From Saprospiraceae bacterium (lineage in GTDB: Bacteria; Bacteroidota; Bacteroidia; Chitinophagales; Saprospiraceae): 64,000 nt of DNA. Made by a program: the position numbers and the translations under genes. The DNA is taken from assembly GCA_016714785.1 (NCBI GenBank), contig JADKCC010000061.1, positions 13,127 through 77,126 of the forward strand, written 5' to 3'. A model generated the notes under the pieces. The model ran no database searches and was not told where the DNA came from. It saw nothing but the letters and a program-made list of their open reading frames with translations. Below are positions 36,111 through 45,937 of the stretch, in pieces; the first letter of the stretch is position 1, and each line of letters opens with the position of its first letter.

Positions 36111-38072
36111 GTGAAATACATCATCAGCCCCTATCCTATCAACGTATTGTGTTGCAAGCCAAGAACTGACTATTTATATTTGGCAGTATTTTTACTATCA
36201 CTGGTTACTATCAATGTTTCTGCACAAAAAAAGCCTTTGGGAGTGGGTTCTGGCGGCAATATTCCACAGGAAAGGTTAAATACTTTAAAAACTAATTCAT
36301 CTCAACCTACCGACAGTCAAGAATCTGGCCCTGATAGTACTATCTATAAGTATATATTCACTGATGATATTTTTGTTGTCAAAGAAGTTTCTGATAGCTT
36401 AGCAGATATCAACTTCATGCACAAATATTCTTTAGCTAATAATGGTGAATACATTCATACCGGCAATTATGGCGCTGCTTTACAAAGCATTGTTTACCAA
36501 AATGAAATAAATACTGGATTTTCTCATGGCTATAATCAATATAGAATGTATCAAATTAGGCCAGAATCTTTCAAGTTTTACGAACAAAATAGACCTCTGA
36601 CGGATTTATTTTTTTCCCAACTAGGCAATCAGGAAAACATAATGGTAGGTGCAGATTTTTCTCGCAACTTCTCCAATGGCTTATCTGTAAGTTTAAATTA
36701 TAATAGAATCAGCCAAAAAGGACTATACAATGGGCAAGATACTAAAAGCACTGGGTTCGGTATCGGGATTAGATACAAGAGTCCCAAGGAAAAGTATAAT
36801 GCCTTTTTGATATTTACGCATAATGCCAATGAAGAAGGGCATACTGGTGGTATTACTTATGATACTATACTCGATATAAATGAGTATAGGCGATCGATAG
36901 CTGTTAACTTACAAGAAGCAAGTACTAGACAACAAGAAAGAAATTTATCTTTCATCCAGTATTATAAACTTAACAGTGTAAAAAATAAAGAATGGAATCT
37001 TTATATCAGAAATGACTTTCAAATTTTACCATCTTATTTTAAGTACACAGACAATAAAGTGCCGGATAGTATCAATCAAAGTTTTTATTTTGGATTGAAT
37101 AATGATATACGAGGACTCAGACGATATACAGATATTTCACAATATTCAGATGGATTTTTTGTTCATGGCGAAAAAGTAAAAGGCGTGAGTGGTAGAATCG
37201 GTATCATCTATGATTTATACCAAATTCAAGACACTCCCAAAAATTATAATAGGTCTGATCTCACGGCTACTTTTGATGGTAAAATTCCTTTTTTAAAATC
37301 TTTTGAGATCATCACAAAGGCCAAACTTGGATTATTAGCCAATGCTGGTAATTTTGATATCCTTGGAAAAATGAATATAAAAGTATCGAAAATTGCAAGT
37401 TTAGATGGTGGATTAAGGATATTTAGAAGCGAACCTACTTATCGCTCAACCTTACTCAATATAAATGACCAAAACATCCTTGACACCACGTTTAGTAATC
37501 CTTTTGGCACGGTGTTATTTGCTGATTTAGCTATTCCGAAAGTGAAATTTAGTGCAGGTGTCACACAATCCATAGTAAGTAATCCCATTTTCTGGCCAAA
37601 AAATGGTGCTGCCACACAATTTGATGGCGTATATACTATGACGTACCTTAAATTGGCTCAAAATGTAAAGTTAGGTAGATTCCACTTAGACAATCAGGTT
37701 CATTTCCAACTACAAAACAACAATCTATATCCACTGCCAGATTTTTTCTCTAGTCATCAAATATACTATGCAGGGAGATGGTTTAAAAAAGTGATGGATA
37801 TTAGCATCGGCTTAGATGCACGTTTGATTCCTGAATACAAAGGACCAACATTTCATCCATTGTTTGGTAATTTTAATTTGAGCGATACCAATTTGCCATT
37901 TTTTCCAGCTTCCAATTTATTTATACTTATTAGAGTATCTTCATTCAGAGCCATGTTTATGATGGAAAATTTTAGTCAATATTTTAGAAAAGATGTTAAC
38001 TTTGACGTGGTAAACCATCCACAGTTTGACCCAAAATTTAGAATGGGATTCAGATGGTTATTGAAAGATTAA
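36111..38072 (+). CDS. Putative porin (large outer-membrane beta barrel)
   Basis: 653 residues from a GTG start, with a signal peptide that ends at NVSAQ after a hydrophobic stretch (LAVFLLSLVTINV). The mature protein alternates hydrophobic and polar residues typical of a large barrel (LSVSLNYNRISQKGLYNGQDTKS, LNNDIRGL...). It matches the 'putative porin' family that sits near ftsY in Bacteroidota. The start codon is not certain; an upstream ATG is absent in frame. Substrate unknown. Confidence 0.7.
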   Translation: MKYIISPYPINVLCCKPRTDYLYLAVFLLSLVTINVSAQKKPLGVGSGGNIPQERLNTLKTNSSQPTDSQESGPDSTIYKYIFTDDIFVVKEVSDSLADINFMHKYSLANNGEYIHTGNYGAALQSIVYQNEINTGFSHGYNQYRMYQIRPESFKFYEQNRPLTDLFFSQLGNQENIMVGADFSRNFSNGLSVSLNYNRISQKGLYNGQDTKSTGFGIGIRYKSPKEKYNAFLIFTHNANEEGHTGGITYDTILDINEYRRSIAVNLQEASTRQQERNLSFIQYYKLNSVKNKEWNLYIRNDFQILPSYFKYTDNKVPDSINQSFYFGLNNDIRGLRRYTDISQYSDGFFVHGEKVKGVSGRIGIIYDLYQIQDTPKNYNRSDLTATFDGKIPFLKSFEIITKAKLGLLANAGNFDILGKMNIKVSKIASLDGGLRIFRSEPTYRSTLLNINDQNILDTTFSNPFGTVLFADLAIPKVKFSAGVTQSIVSNPIFWPKNGAATQFDGVYTMTYLKLAQNVKLGRFHLDNQVHFQLQNNNLYPLPDFFSSHQIYYAGRWFKKVMDISIGLDARLIPEYKGPTFHPLFGNFNLSDTNLPFFPASNLFILIRVSSFRAMFMMENFSQYFRKDVNFDVVNHPQFDPKFRMGFRWLLKD

Positions 38073-38082
38073 AATAAATAAA

Positions 38083-39303
38083 ATGGCCCCTAAGTTCAAG
38101 AATATTTCTAATTTCCTATTGGTATGTATCATTTTATGTACACTTAATACATATATATTTTGCCAAAAAGGTAAAACTATTGATATTTCCAATTTGCCCT
38201 ATTATAATTTCGGCAAAGGTGTAGGGCTTACTTCCCCTGATAGTTTGTTTCAGTTTAATATTAGATTCAGATTACAAAATCGTATCACCTATATTAATAA
38301 TGAAGATCAAGACATCGCATTTGATGGTCAAATCAGAAGATTAAGATTGCGATTTGATGGATTTGTGGGTGATCCTAAGTTCTTGTATGTTCTGCAGTTA
38401 TCCTTTGCTCCTGGAGATGTAGGCGAAATAGAAGAAGGTAGCAATTTAAATATCATTAGAGATGCTGTAGTATATTATAGGCACAATATACATTGGAACT
38501 TCGGATTTGGTCAAACTAAATTGCCAGGCAATAGACAACGAGTAAACTCAAGTGGCGCTTTACAGCTTTCTGATAGGAGTATAACGAACTCAAGATTTAA
38601 TATAGATAGGGATTTTGGTATTTTTATCAATCACATCAATGAATATGAAAATGCATTTTCATGGAATATTAAGTCAGCAATATCTACAGGAGATGGCAGA
38701 AATTTTACAAAATCCCCAGATAATGGTTTGGCATATACAGGCAAAATTGAAATCATGCCATTGGGCAAATTCCAAAGGGATGGCATCTATTTTGAGGGAG
38801 ATCTTGTGCGAGAAAAAACACCTAAATTGATGGTATCAGGAGCATATCACATTAACCAAAAGGCCAAAAGACAAGCTGGTGTCTTGGGTGAATTATTGTA
38901 TGAAGCTAGAGACCTTAAGTCAGTATTATTAGATGCGCTATTAAAATATAAAGGACTTGCACTCTCAGCATCGTATATGTCCAGACAAACATCAGACCCT
39001 GTCACTGCTAATGGTGAAGGGCAAGAATCCATCGTGTACGAAGGAAATGGTTATGATGTGCAACCAAGTTATTTATTCCTAAATCATTGGGAAGTTATCG
39101 GCAGATATTCGCATCTTTCTCCAAACCAAAGTGTTGCATCCCACTATCCTGTACAAGACCAATACACTTTTGGGTTAACAAAATATATTTGGGAGCACGC
39201 CTTCAAGCTCCAATTGGAAGCAACACTTGATCATTTGAAATACCTAGACCAAAGTGAAAAAAGTAATGTTTATGTGCGTTTTCAAATAGAAATGGGCATT
39301 TAA
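38083..39303 (+). CDS. OprO/OprP-like porin
   Basis: 406 residues with a signal peptide. The mature chain has a Porin_O_P pattern: FQFNIRFRLQNRITYIN, then RRLRLRFDGFVGDPKFLYVLQLSF, a VVYYRHNIHWNFGFGQTKLPGNRQRV loop and FNIDRDFGIFI. It would form an outer-membrane pore with anion or phosphate preference in the family. Ten bases separate it from the porin upstream. Its stop overlaps the convergent OmpA gene by 4 bases. Confidence 0.82.
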   Translation: MAPKFKNISNFLLVCIILCTLNTYIFCQKGKTIDISNLPYYNFGKGVGLTSPDSLFQFNIRFRLQNRITYINNEDQDIAFDGQIRRLRLRFDGFVGDPKFLYVLQLSFAPGDVGEIEEGSNLNIIRDAVVYYRHNIHWNFGFGQTKLPGNRQRVNSSGALQLSDRSITNSRFNIDRDFGIFINHINEYENAFSWNIKSAISTGDGRNFTKSPDNGLAYTGKIEIMPLGKFQRDGIYFEGDLVREKTPKLMVSGAYHINQKAKRQAGVLGELLYEARDLKSVLLDALLKYKGLALSASYMSRQTSDPVTANGEGQESIVYEGNGYDVQPSYLFLNHWEVIGRYSHLSPNQSVASHYPVQDQYTFGLTKYIWEHAFKLQLEATLDHLKYLDQSEKSNVYVRFQIEMGI

Positions 39304-41285
39304 TCTTTCTTCAATATCTTGAAAGTCGTTCGTCTATTTTTTTGATGTTGTTCTTCAGAGCATTGCTCACAACTGCAATTGTCTAATAGTTGCGTCTCAC
39401 CATACCCTTGTGCCACCAGTCTCTCCGCCAAAATGCCTTTGGACATAAGATATTCGATGGCTGATTGCGCTCTTTTTTGCGATAATTCCAAATTGTATAG
39501 ATCCTCACCACGACAATCAGTGTGACTAGAAAGTTGTATTTTAATCTGCGGATTGTCGGTCAATAACTTAACTAAAAGATCTAATGTAGGCCTTGCTTCC
39601 TTTTTTATCTCCCATTTGTCGTAATCATAATAAATATTATTGAGCGTAATCTCTTTGTCTGTGTAGATCTTTTCCAAATTCAACTCGACATTGATTGTTT
39701 TAGTCTTTTCACCCTCAACAAAAGTCATGTTTTCAGCCAATAAAATGGTGGATGCGTTGAGGTATCCTAATTTTGCTCCAATAACCTTCACATCTACTTC
39801 CATTGGAATTTCAGAATAATAAAACCCATTTTTGTCAGCATAAGCCTCTGCAATCTTTTCATTACTTGTGTCTGAAATTATTTTGACAAATGTTTCCCCT
39901 AATGGCATACGGCCTATGACACCTGAGTTGGGATCATCTTCTGTGGCAAATATTGATGTATAAGTTTTCACAGTCACAAACAAAGTGCGCTTACCTTCAT
40001 CAACTTTTATAGGAGTGGTTTCTTTCGGAATAACTATTTTCGAAAATCTGTATATATCATCTTTTCCAGATCCTCTTCTAGATGAAGAAAAATATCCTTG
40101 CAAACTCACATTAGCCTTGGGCCTTGCACTATAATCTACCACAAACGAAAAGTCGTCTCCCCCACTATTAATAGGATGTCCCATATTTATTGGTATTGAC
40201 CATGTACCATCCTTGCGTAAAAATGTTTTAAAAATATCATATCCACCCATTCCAGGTAAAAAGTCGGATGAAAAATAAAGTGTATCGCTGTCGCCTGTTG
40301 GAAATTTTTCATTTCCTTGACTATTAATGACGGAAGGTAGTTTTTCTGGCTCACTCCATGTCCCATCTCCTACCAACTCACTATAATACAAATCTGTACT
40401 ACCACCTGGTTGTTCAATATCAGCCGCAAAAACTAAAACACTGTCATTCTCTATTAAGGTCGGTTGTCCATAATTAATTTTGTCTTGCACAAAAGGTAAA
40501 ATCTCCGGGTCTGTCCACAAGCCTGATGCCCTATTTGAAACCATTAATTTGCAAAAATCATCTCCATTCCCAGCATTATAACACCTAGTAAAATAAATAG
40601 TCTGCATGTCCTTGGTAAACCAAGGTGTCCCTTCATTTAACGCTGTGTTTATAGCTGAGTCAAATCGCCTAACTTCCGACCCGGATTTAAGCATGATAAA
40701 TACATCCGAAAATCGTTCACCTGTCCATTTATAAACGTCTTTACCAGTGACATCTTTCCTTTCTGAAGTAAATACCAAGTATTGACCATCAAAGATGACT
40801 GGACTATAATCTGCGACCGAAGAATTTTCGAAAATTCGTTCTATGGAATACTCTTGTGGTCTATTTTTATATTCTATAGCTTGTTTGCACAGCAATACAT
40901 CCCTATCTGTTTCTTGTTTTCGCCCCGAAATATTCCCAATTTTTTGATAAGCATCAATAGCTTGCTCATAATCTTCCAATATTTTACTCACACGCGCATA
41001 AGACGACAAAGCTTCAACGCCATAGCCATGATTGATTGCCTTATTAAACCACTCCTTTGCGTCTTCGTACTCCAAAAGTTTCATATATGATTGGCCTAGC
41101 AACCACGCTTTCCGCCCTTTGTGTACTTCCGTATTTTTCTTTTGAGTGTATTCTTCTTCCAATAAATTAACTGCGACTGCAAACTGCTTGCGCTCATAAG
41201 CCATCTCTCCATCTTTCATCTTTTGAGAGAATGAACATGAAATAATACTTAAAACTACACAATACCCAAAGATTCGTTGCAACAT
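39300..41285 (-). CDS. porE: PorE-like OmpA-family lipoprotein of type IX secretion
   Basis: 661 residues. The N-terminal lipobox (SIISCSFSQ) anchors it in the membrane. Domains follow in the PorE order: TPR helices (about 25-140), a PD40 beta-propeller (SPVIFDGQYLVFTSERKD, FSSDFLPGMGGYDIFKT, SSSRRGSGKDDIYRFS), a carboxypeptidase-regulatory-like beta sandwich, and a C-terminal OmpA domain with peptidoglycan-binding SSHTDCRGEDLYNLELSQKRAQS. PorE anchors the T9SS machinery to peptidoglycan. Paralogues with the same layout are common in Bacteroidota, so the symbol is tentative. Confidence 0.78.
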   Translation of the reverse strand: MLQRIFGYCVVLSIISCSFSQKMKDGEMAYERKQFAVAVNLLEEEYTQKKNTEVHKGRKAWLLGQSYMKLLEYEDAKEWFNKAINHGYGVEALSSYARVSKILEDYEQAIDAYQKIGNISGRKQETDRDVLLCKQAIEYKNRPQEYSIERIFENSSVADYSPVIFDGQYLVFTSERKDVTGKDVYKWTGERFSDVFIMLKSGSEVRRFDSAINTALNEGTPWFTKDMQTIYFTRCYNAGNGDDFCKLMVSNRASGLWTDPEILPFVQDKINYGQPTLIENDSVLVFAADIEQPGGSTDLYYSELVGDGTWSEPEKLPSVINSQGNEKFPTGDSDTLYFSSDFLPGMGGYDIFKTFLRKDGTWSIPINMGHPINSGGDDFSFVVDYSARPKANVSLQGYFSSSRRGSGKDDIYRFSKIVIPKETTPIKVDEGKRTLFVTVKTYTSIFATEDDPNSGVIGRMPLGETFVKIISDTSNEKIAEAYADKNGFYYSEIPMEVDVKVIGAKLGYLNASTILLAENMTFVEGEKTKTINVELNLEKIYTDKEITLNNIYYDYDKWEIKKEARPTLDLLVKLLTDNPQIKIQLSSHTDCRGEDLYNLELSQKRAQSAIEYLMSKGILAERLVAQGYGETQLLDNCSCEQCSEEQHQKNRRTTFKILKKD

Positions 41286-41420
41286 GATTAGCTTACTATA
41301 TTATATATAATTAGATTTTAAGCCAATTTGTTGTGATCTTAACAAATAAGTTTAGCTTAAATATCTTGTATTTCTATTAAAATATTGAAAATGGAAGCTA
41401 AATGCTACCTAGTTACATTT

Positions 41421-41656
41421 AATTAGGGTCTGCTGGCTGTGGGGCACCCCGTGGGAAAAAAAAAATTTTTTTTAAAAAAAAAATTAATGCCCTTTTATTT
41501 GGTTTGGGCCCAAGGTCGGTTTGGGGGGGGGTGGCTGTTTGGCGGGGGGGGGGGTTTTTTGGCCCCGAAACAAAAGGGGGGGGTAAGGGAGGGGGAGGGT
41601 GCAGTGGGCGGGGGGGGGGGCGGTTTGGGCCAAGCGTTTTCAGCAGCCCCTAATTA
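41421..41656. repeat. Low-quality G-rich stretch, probably a degraded copy of the 352-bp repeat
   Basis: This stretch has runs of up to 13 G, 10 A and 8 T unlike anything else here. Its first third can be followed against the 352-bp repeat at 63591 (GGG..CTG.TG.CT.TGG.GCA.CC, then AAATTAA.TGC..CTTTTA.TT). It is bounded by TAATTAGGGTCTGCTG at the left and, inverted, CAGCAGCCCCTAATTA at the right. I read it as a real repeat copy with very poor base calls. Confidence 0.5.
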
Positions 41657-41793
41657 GTATAGCTTTTTTCTCCACTCCGTGGTTCGAGATCAAAATGTCA
41701 ATGCAGGAAATACAGAGAATCAATAATTAGCTTGAACCTAAGTTTACAATTTCTTCCCACTTCCTATTGCATATAATACATGATTTTGCGCAA

Positions 41794-41835
41794 AAAAGAA
41801 AGGCCTGCATGGGTAAGATACAGGCCTTTCTTTAT
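41794..41835. terminator. Bidirectional terminator downstream of secDF
   Basis: GAAAGGCCTG pairs with CAGGCCTTTC around a 14-base loop, flanked by AAAAAA and CTTTAT. It ends the secDF transcript. The rest of 41286-41852 holds no gene besides the degraded repeat. Confidence 0.75.
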
Positions 41836-41852
41836 AAAATTATAAAAAATAT

Positions 41853-44800
41853 TTATTTTGAAGCTCTAGTAAATGACTTACCAGCATCTGCTTTCTCTAC
41901 TTTCACAGGATCTCTCCTATTTATTTTAAGGTCTGCAGCCAAGTCATGTAAGATTGGGGCCGCAATAAATATTGAAGAATAAGTACCCACAACAATACCA
42001 ACTAACAATGCAAACGAAAACCCTTTGATACTACTTCCACCAAACAAGAACAAGATCAAGATCACAATAACCGTTGTAAATGATGTCATCAATGTTCTAG
42101 ACAATGTACTGTTGATCGCATCATTGATTATTTCATCTTTAGATTTGTGCACATGCAAACCGAAATACTCTCTGATTCTATCAAAGATAATCACGGTGTC
42201 ATTGATTGAATAACCTATCACTGTAAGGATAGCCGCAATAAATGCTTGGTCTATTTCCAATGAGAAAGGCAAAAATCCTTTTAATAAAGAGAAAACTGCT
42301 AATACAATCAATGCATCGTGAAATAATGCAATAATCGCTCCAGCAGAATACTGCCATTTACTAAATCTCAAAAGAATATAAAGGAAGATAGCTAAGAGTG
42401 CAAATAATCCTGCATATAGTGAACTTCTCTTAAGGTCATCAGCAATCGTAGGTCCCACCTGAGAAGAACTTACAATATGTATTTTATCAGCCCCAGATTC
42501 AGTATTAGAAAATTCTTCCAAACTTACATTACCTCCAACAGTTTTATTGATACCTTCATGCAATTTTGCAATTACATTTTTAGGTGCTTCCTCGCTGTTA
42601 TCATTGATCAAATAAGATGTAGTCACATTAAAAGTATTGTCTGCATCTATCTGTTTTACGATCGGTGCTGATTCAAAAGCAGCCGTTAGACCATCTCTCA
42701 ATTTATCAGCATTCATGCCTTCACTACCTGTGAACTGCACGTTGTAGGAATAACCACCTTTGTAATCAACCCCTAGATCAAATCCTCTAGTAAAGATTGA
42801 TATAAGCCCTGCCACAATAATTGTTCCAGAAACCATATATGCAATTCTGCGTTTTCCTATCCAGTCAGTCTTTATATTCTTGAAAGCTCCACGAGAAAAA
42901 CCAGTCCAGAATGATAAGTCATTGCCCTTTTCTACCCACCAATCTATCATCAACCGGGATACAAAAATGGCAGTAAATAGAGAACTAAGTACACCTATAA
43001 TTAATACTATAGCAAATCCCTTGACAGGCCCTAGTCCGAAATAAGCTAAAATCATCGCTGTGAGTATTGTTGTCACGTTAGCATCAATAATAGCAGAATA
43101 CGAATGATAAAAACCATCAGAAATGGATTGTTTTAAGGTCTTGCCCGATTCCAATTCTTCTTTTATTCTTTCGTAAATCACCACGTTAGCATCTACCGCC
43201 ATACCAATGGTCAAAACGATACCGGCTATACCAGATAACGTTAATACCGTACCAAAGCTAGAAAGTGTACCAAAAATCAAAAATACGTTGAGCAATAATG
43301 AAATGATGGCGATAATACCGGCTCCTGCATAATAAGCAAGCATTGTAATAATAACCAATAAAAAGCCCACAAGCAAAGAGTTGATACTTTGAGAAATATT
43401 GGCTTTACCTAACGAAGGTCCAACAGTGGTCTTTTGGATAATTTTAGTTCTTGCTGGCAATTTACCTACTTCCAAGATACCTGCAAAGTCAACCGCTTCT
43501 TCTACAGAAAAATTTCCCGAAATGGAAGAGTTACCTCCTGTGATCGCATTATTCACACGTGGTGCAGATACTACTTCATTATCTAAGGCAATTGCAATTT
43601 CTCTATTACCCTCATTGGCAGCTTTGGTAGTCATTTCCGCCCACTTTTTAGCTCCAGCTGCATTCATTCTCAAACTTACCTCTACTTCATTATTTACTGA
43701 GTTCAGTGTTTGGTCGGCACTAGTGACTACATCACCATCCAATGGTGCTGCATCTGAAGTAGAAAGACCTTTGATCAAATACAATTCGTAATTATTAGTC
43801 AATTTACCATCCACGTCTTCGCCTGGTTTATATGACCACATAAATTTTGAGTTCTTAGGGAAAAGTGCCTTTACATCTTCTCTTTCTAATATCTTACTAA
43901 TATTATTACGTTTGCTTTTATCTGCCACACCCATTACCGTTTGATAAAGGTTGCCCGAATTCAATGTTAAAGCACTTAATAATGTGCCTGTAGCAGTGGT
44001 GGTATTGTCGGCATTCGCTATAGATAAGTCAGGAACTTGCATGGTATCAATAATAGCGCCTGTATTGTCAAAAATAACAGAATCTCTCATTGCAACTACA
44101 GCAGTACTGTCTTTAACTGAAGGTGCACCACCGTTGGCCATTTTGTCTGCCATTTGGAAAGCCTGCATGATACCCGCATCATTATATCTGTAGGTATCCC
44201 AAAACTCCAATTTTGCACTTCTAGTTAGGAACTCTTCAGCTCTTTGCTGGTTATCAATACCAGGCATTTCTACTGTAATCAAGTCTCTATTTGGGTCCAA
44301 AGATACATTAGGCTGTGCCACACCCAATTTGTCAATCCTTTGCTTCAATCTTTCAAATGTGAGTTTTACAGTCTCATTCGCTTTTTGACGAATCAAAGCA
44401 GTAATGGCACCATCATTTGAATTAGCACTTACTTCACCTAACGCATCACTTTTTGCAAAAAGCTTTGACAACTTATCAGGTCCTGCAATAGCTCTATACT
44501 GATCAGTAAATAAAGTAATGAAATCAGATTGCGATGTTTTCATAGCATCATCTGCATTCGCGAGTGCCTTTAAAAATTCAGGATTATTGGCATTCCTACC
44601 AGCTAAACCCTTTAAAAAGTCACTTAAGTCAACTTGTAGCAAAGCACTCATACCGCCTTTTAGATCCAATCCTAAAGCTAACTGCTGTTGCTTTAACTCA
44701 CTATATGTGTACTCCTTAATCATCGGAATACTAAATACAGGAGTGCCAGATACAGAATCCAAATAGTTGGCTCTTGCCAATTTGAATTCAGATGATACTG

Positions 44801-44948
44801 GATCATTTACACTTTTACCTGTCATCTTTGACGCATAAGCATCTGCTGCGTTTTCCGCCTTATTTGTGGGTATGAAATAAGCAAATTGTAATAAACAAAC
44901 TGCTATGATCAGCACCAAAAACACTTTTACTAAACCTTTTCCTTGCAT
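41853..44948 (-). CDS. secDF: Fused protein translocase subunit SecDF
   Basis: 1031 residues. SecD part: an N-terminal helix, KQQQLALGLDLKGGMSALLQVD (D1 motif), a large periplasmic domain with VEMPGIDNQQRAEEFL, then GFLLVIITMLAYYAGAG and VDANVVIYERIKEEL (D5-D6 motifs). SecF part from about 720: TRGFDLGVDYKGGYSY, SSSQVGPTIADDLKRS, GYSINDTVIIFDRIRE. Twelve transmembrane helices in all use the proton motive force to pull secreted proteins through. A TATATTTG -7 element (plus strand CAAATATA, 44985-44992) lies 36 bases upstream of the start. Confidence 0.96.
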   Translation of the reverse strand: MQGKGLVKVFLVLIIAVCLLQFAYFIPTNKAENAADAYASKMTGKSVNDPVSSEFKLARANYLDSVSGTPVFSIPMIKEYTYSELKQQQLALGLDLKGGMSALLQVDLSDFLKGLAGRNANNPEFLKALANADDAMKTSQSDFITLFTDQYRAIAGPDKLSKLFAKSDALGEVSANSNDGAITALIRQKANETVKLTFERLKQRIDKLGVAQPNVSLDPNRDLITVEMPGIDNQQRAEEFLTRSAKLEFWDTYRYNDAGIMQAFQMADKMANGGAPSVKDSTAVVAMRDSVIFDNTGAIIDTMQVPDLSIANADNTTTATGTLLSALTLNSGNLYQTVMGVADKSKRNNISKILEREDVKALFPKNSKFMWSYKPGEDVDGKLTNNYELYLIKGLSTSDAAPLDGDVVTSADQTLNSVNNEVEVSLRMNAAGAKKWAEMTTKAANEGNREIAIALDNEVVSAPRVNNAITGGNSSISGNFSVEEAVDFAGILEVGKLPARTKIIQKTTVGPSLGKANISQSINSLLVGFLLVIITMLAYYAGAGIIAIISLLLNVFLIFGTLSSFGTVLTLSGIAGIVLTIGMAVDANVVIYERIKEELESGKTLKQSISDGFYHSYSAIIDANVTTILTAMILAYFGLGPVKGFAIVLIIGVLSSLFTAIFVSRLMIDWWVEKGNDLSFWTGFSRGAFKNIKTDWIGKRRIAYMVSGTIIVAGLISIFTRGFDLGVDYKGGYSYNVQFTGSEGMNADKLRDGLTAAFESAPIVKQIDADNTFNVTTSYLINDNSEEAPKNVIAKLHEGINKTVGGNVSLEEFSNTESGADKIHIVSSSQVGPTIADDLKRSSLYAGLFALLAIFLYILLRFSKWQYSAGAIIALFHDALIVLAVFSLLKGFLPFSLEIDQAFIAAILTVIGYSINDTVIIFDRIREYFGLHVHKSKDEIINDAINSTLSRTLMTSFTTVIVILILFLFGGSSIKGFSFALLVGIVVGTYSSIFIAAPILHDLAADLKINRRDPVKVEKADAGKSFTRASK

Positions 44949-44984
44949 GGTATTAAAATATCATTATTTTTTCAAAAAACAGCG

Positions 44985-44992
44985 CAAATATA
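44985..44992 (-). promoter_or_regulatory. -7 element of secDF
   Basis: TATATTTG on the minus strand, a full consensus match 36 bases upstream of the start codon. The 44949-45279 gap is otherwise very AT-rich (A and T runs of up to 10) and carries no visible gene. Confidence 0.45.
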
Positions 44993-45279
44993 AGGCTTTT
45001 AGCAAATTAAATAGTCTTTGTAGAAAACATATATTGATTTTTTTCTAAAAAAAATATAATTATCTCATTTACAATTATTTACAAAGTAAAAAAAATTGAA
45101 TTAAGAAACCAGTTTGTGAGTTTTTTTTTCATTATCATCAAGAGATTAACTTGTTTTTTAAAAATAAACCAAATTATTTATAAAAAATATGATACTTTTA
45201 TGAACTTATTCCCATAAAATTCGCTTAATTTGTACCGAAACCAATATTGGTCAAATTTTTTAAATCATTATGTAAAATT

Positions 45280-45783
45280 ATGGGTTTATTTTCATTTTTA
45301 AAATCAGCAGGTGCAAAATTATTAGGCAATAAGGCAGCTGAGAATGATGCTAAAGTTGTTACTCCTGCTGCAGATGCATCTATGGAAGCGCTTAAAGAAG
45401 CAAATAACAAAAACAGAGCCGCTGCTTTAGCCTCTCAAGTGGTAAGTCATGGTATTTTAGTAGAAAATCTTGACATCGTAGTAGATGATGACGCTGCTAC
45501 TGTATATGGTCAGGTAGAAACAACTTCTGCTAAAGAAAAAGTAATCTTGATAGTAGGAAATACAGAGGGTATTGCAACAGTAGATGACAGAATTTCAGTA
45601 ATAGCCCCTGAACCAGAGGCAACTTTCTATACTGTCCAAAAAGGTGATTCATTGTCTAAAATTGCCAAAGAGCACTATGGAGATATGATGAAATATCCAG
45701 TTATATTTGAAGCCAACAAACCAATGCTGACTTCTCCTGATCTTATTTATCCAGGTCAGGTATTAAGAATACCTGCGTTGTGA
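45280..45783 (+). CDS. BON-LysM protein (YgaU/Kbp-like)
   Basis: 167 residues from ATG 45280, which gives MGLFSFLKSAGAKLLG, the family start; an upstream TTG in the same frame adds 11 residues without support. A BON domain (LASQVVSHGILVENLDIVVDDDAATVYGQVETTSAKEKVIL) is followed by a C-terminal LysM (FYTVQKGDSLSKIAKEHYGDMMKYPVIFEANKPML...YPGQVLRIP). E. coli Kbp binds K+ in the cytoplasm; no signal peptide is present here either. Confidence 0.9.
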   Translation: MGLFSFLKSAGAKLLGNKAAENDAKVVTPAADASMEALKEANNKNRAAALASQVVSHGILVENLDIVVDDDAATVYGQVETTSAKEKVILIVGNTEGIATVDDRISVIAPEPEATFYTVQKGDSLSKIAKEHYGDMMKYPVIFEANKPMLTSPDLIYPGQVLRIPAL

Positions 45784-45807
45784 TCGTAATTTAGATTACA
45801 CTAATGT

Positions 45808-45850
45808 AAAAAAGCCATCTTTGAAAATATATTCTTGGGTGGCTTTTTTT
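45808..45850. terminator. Terminator between the LysM gene and the M1 peptidase gene
   Basis: AAAAAAGCCATC pairs with GGTGGCTTTTTTT around a 19-base loop. It covers the upstream end of the open frame that begins at 45821, so translation of the peptidase must begin downstream. Confidence 0.7.
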
Positions 45851-45937
45851 GTTTTATTAGTCAGTACTCCAGTATCCTTCAAAACACATTTTATTTTCAA
45901 GCTTAAATCTTCGTTTCAACTAAAATATATCATATCC

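Noticed and set aside
41439..41657. Open frame in the G-rich block
   Set aside because: It is built from homopolymer runs and a glycine-rich nonsense translation; no family pattern and a likely sequence artefact.
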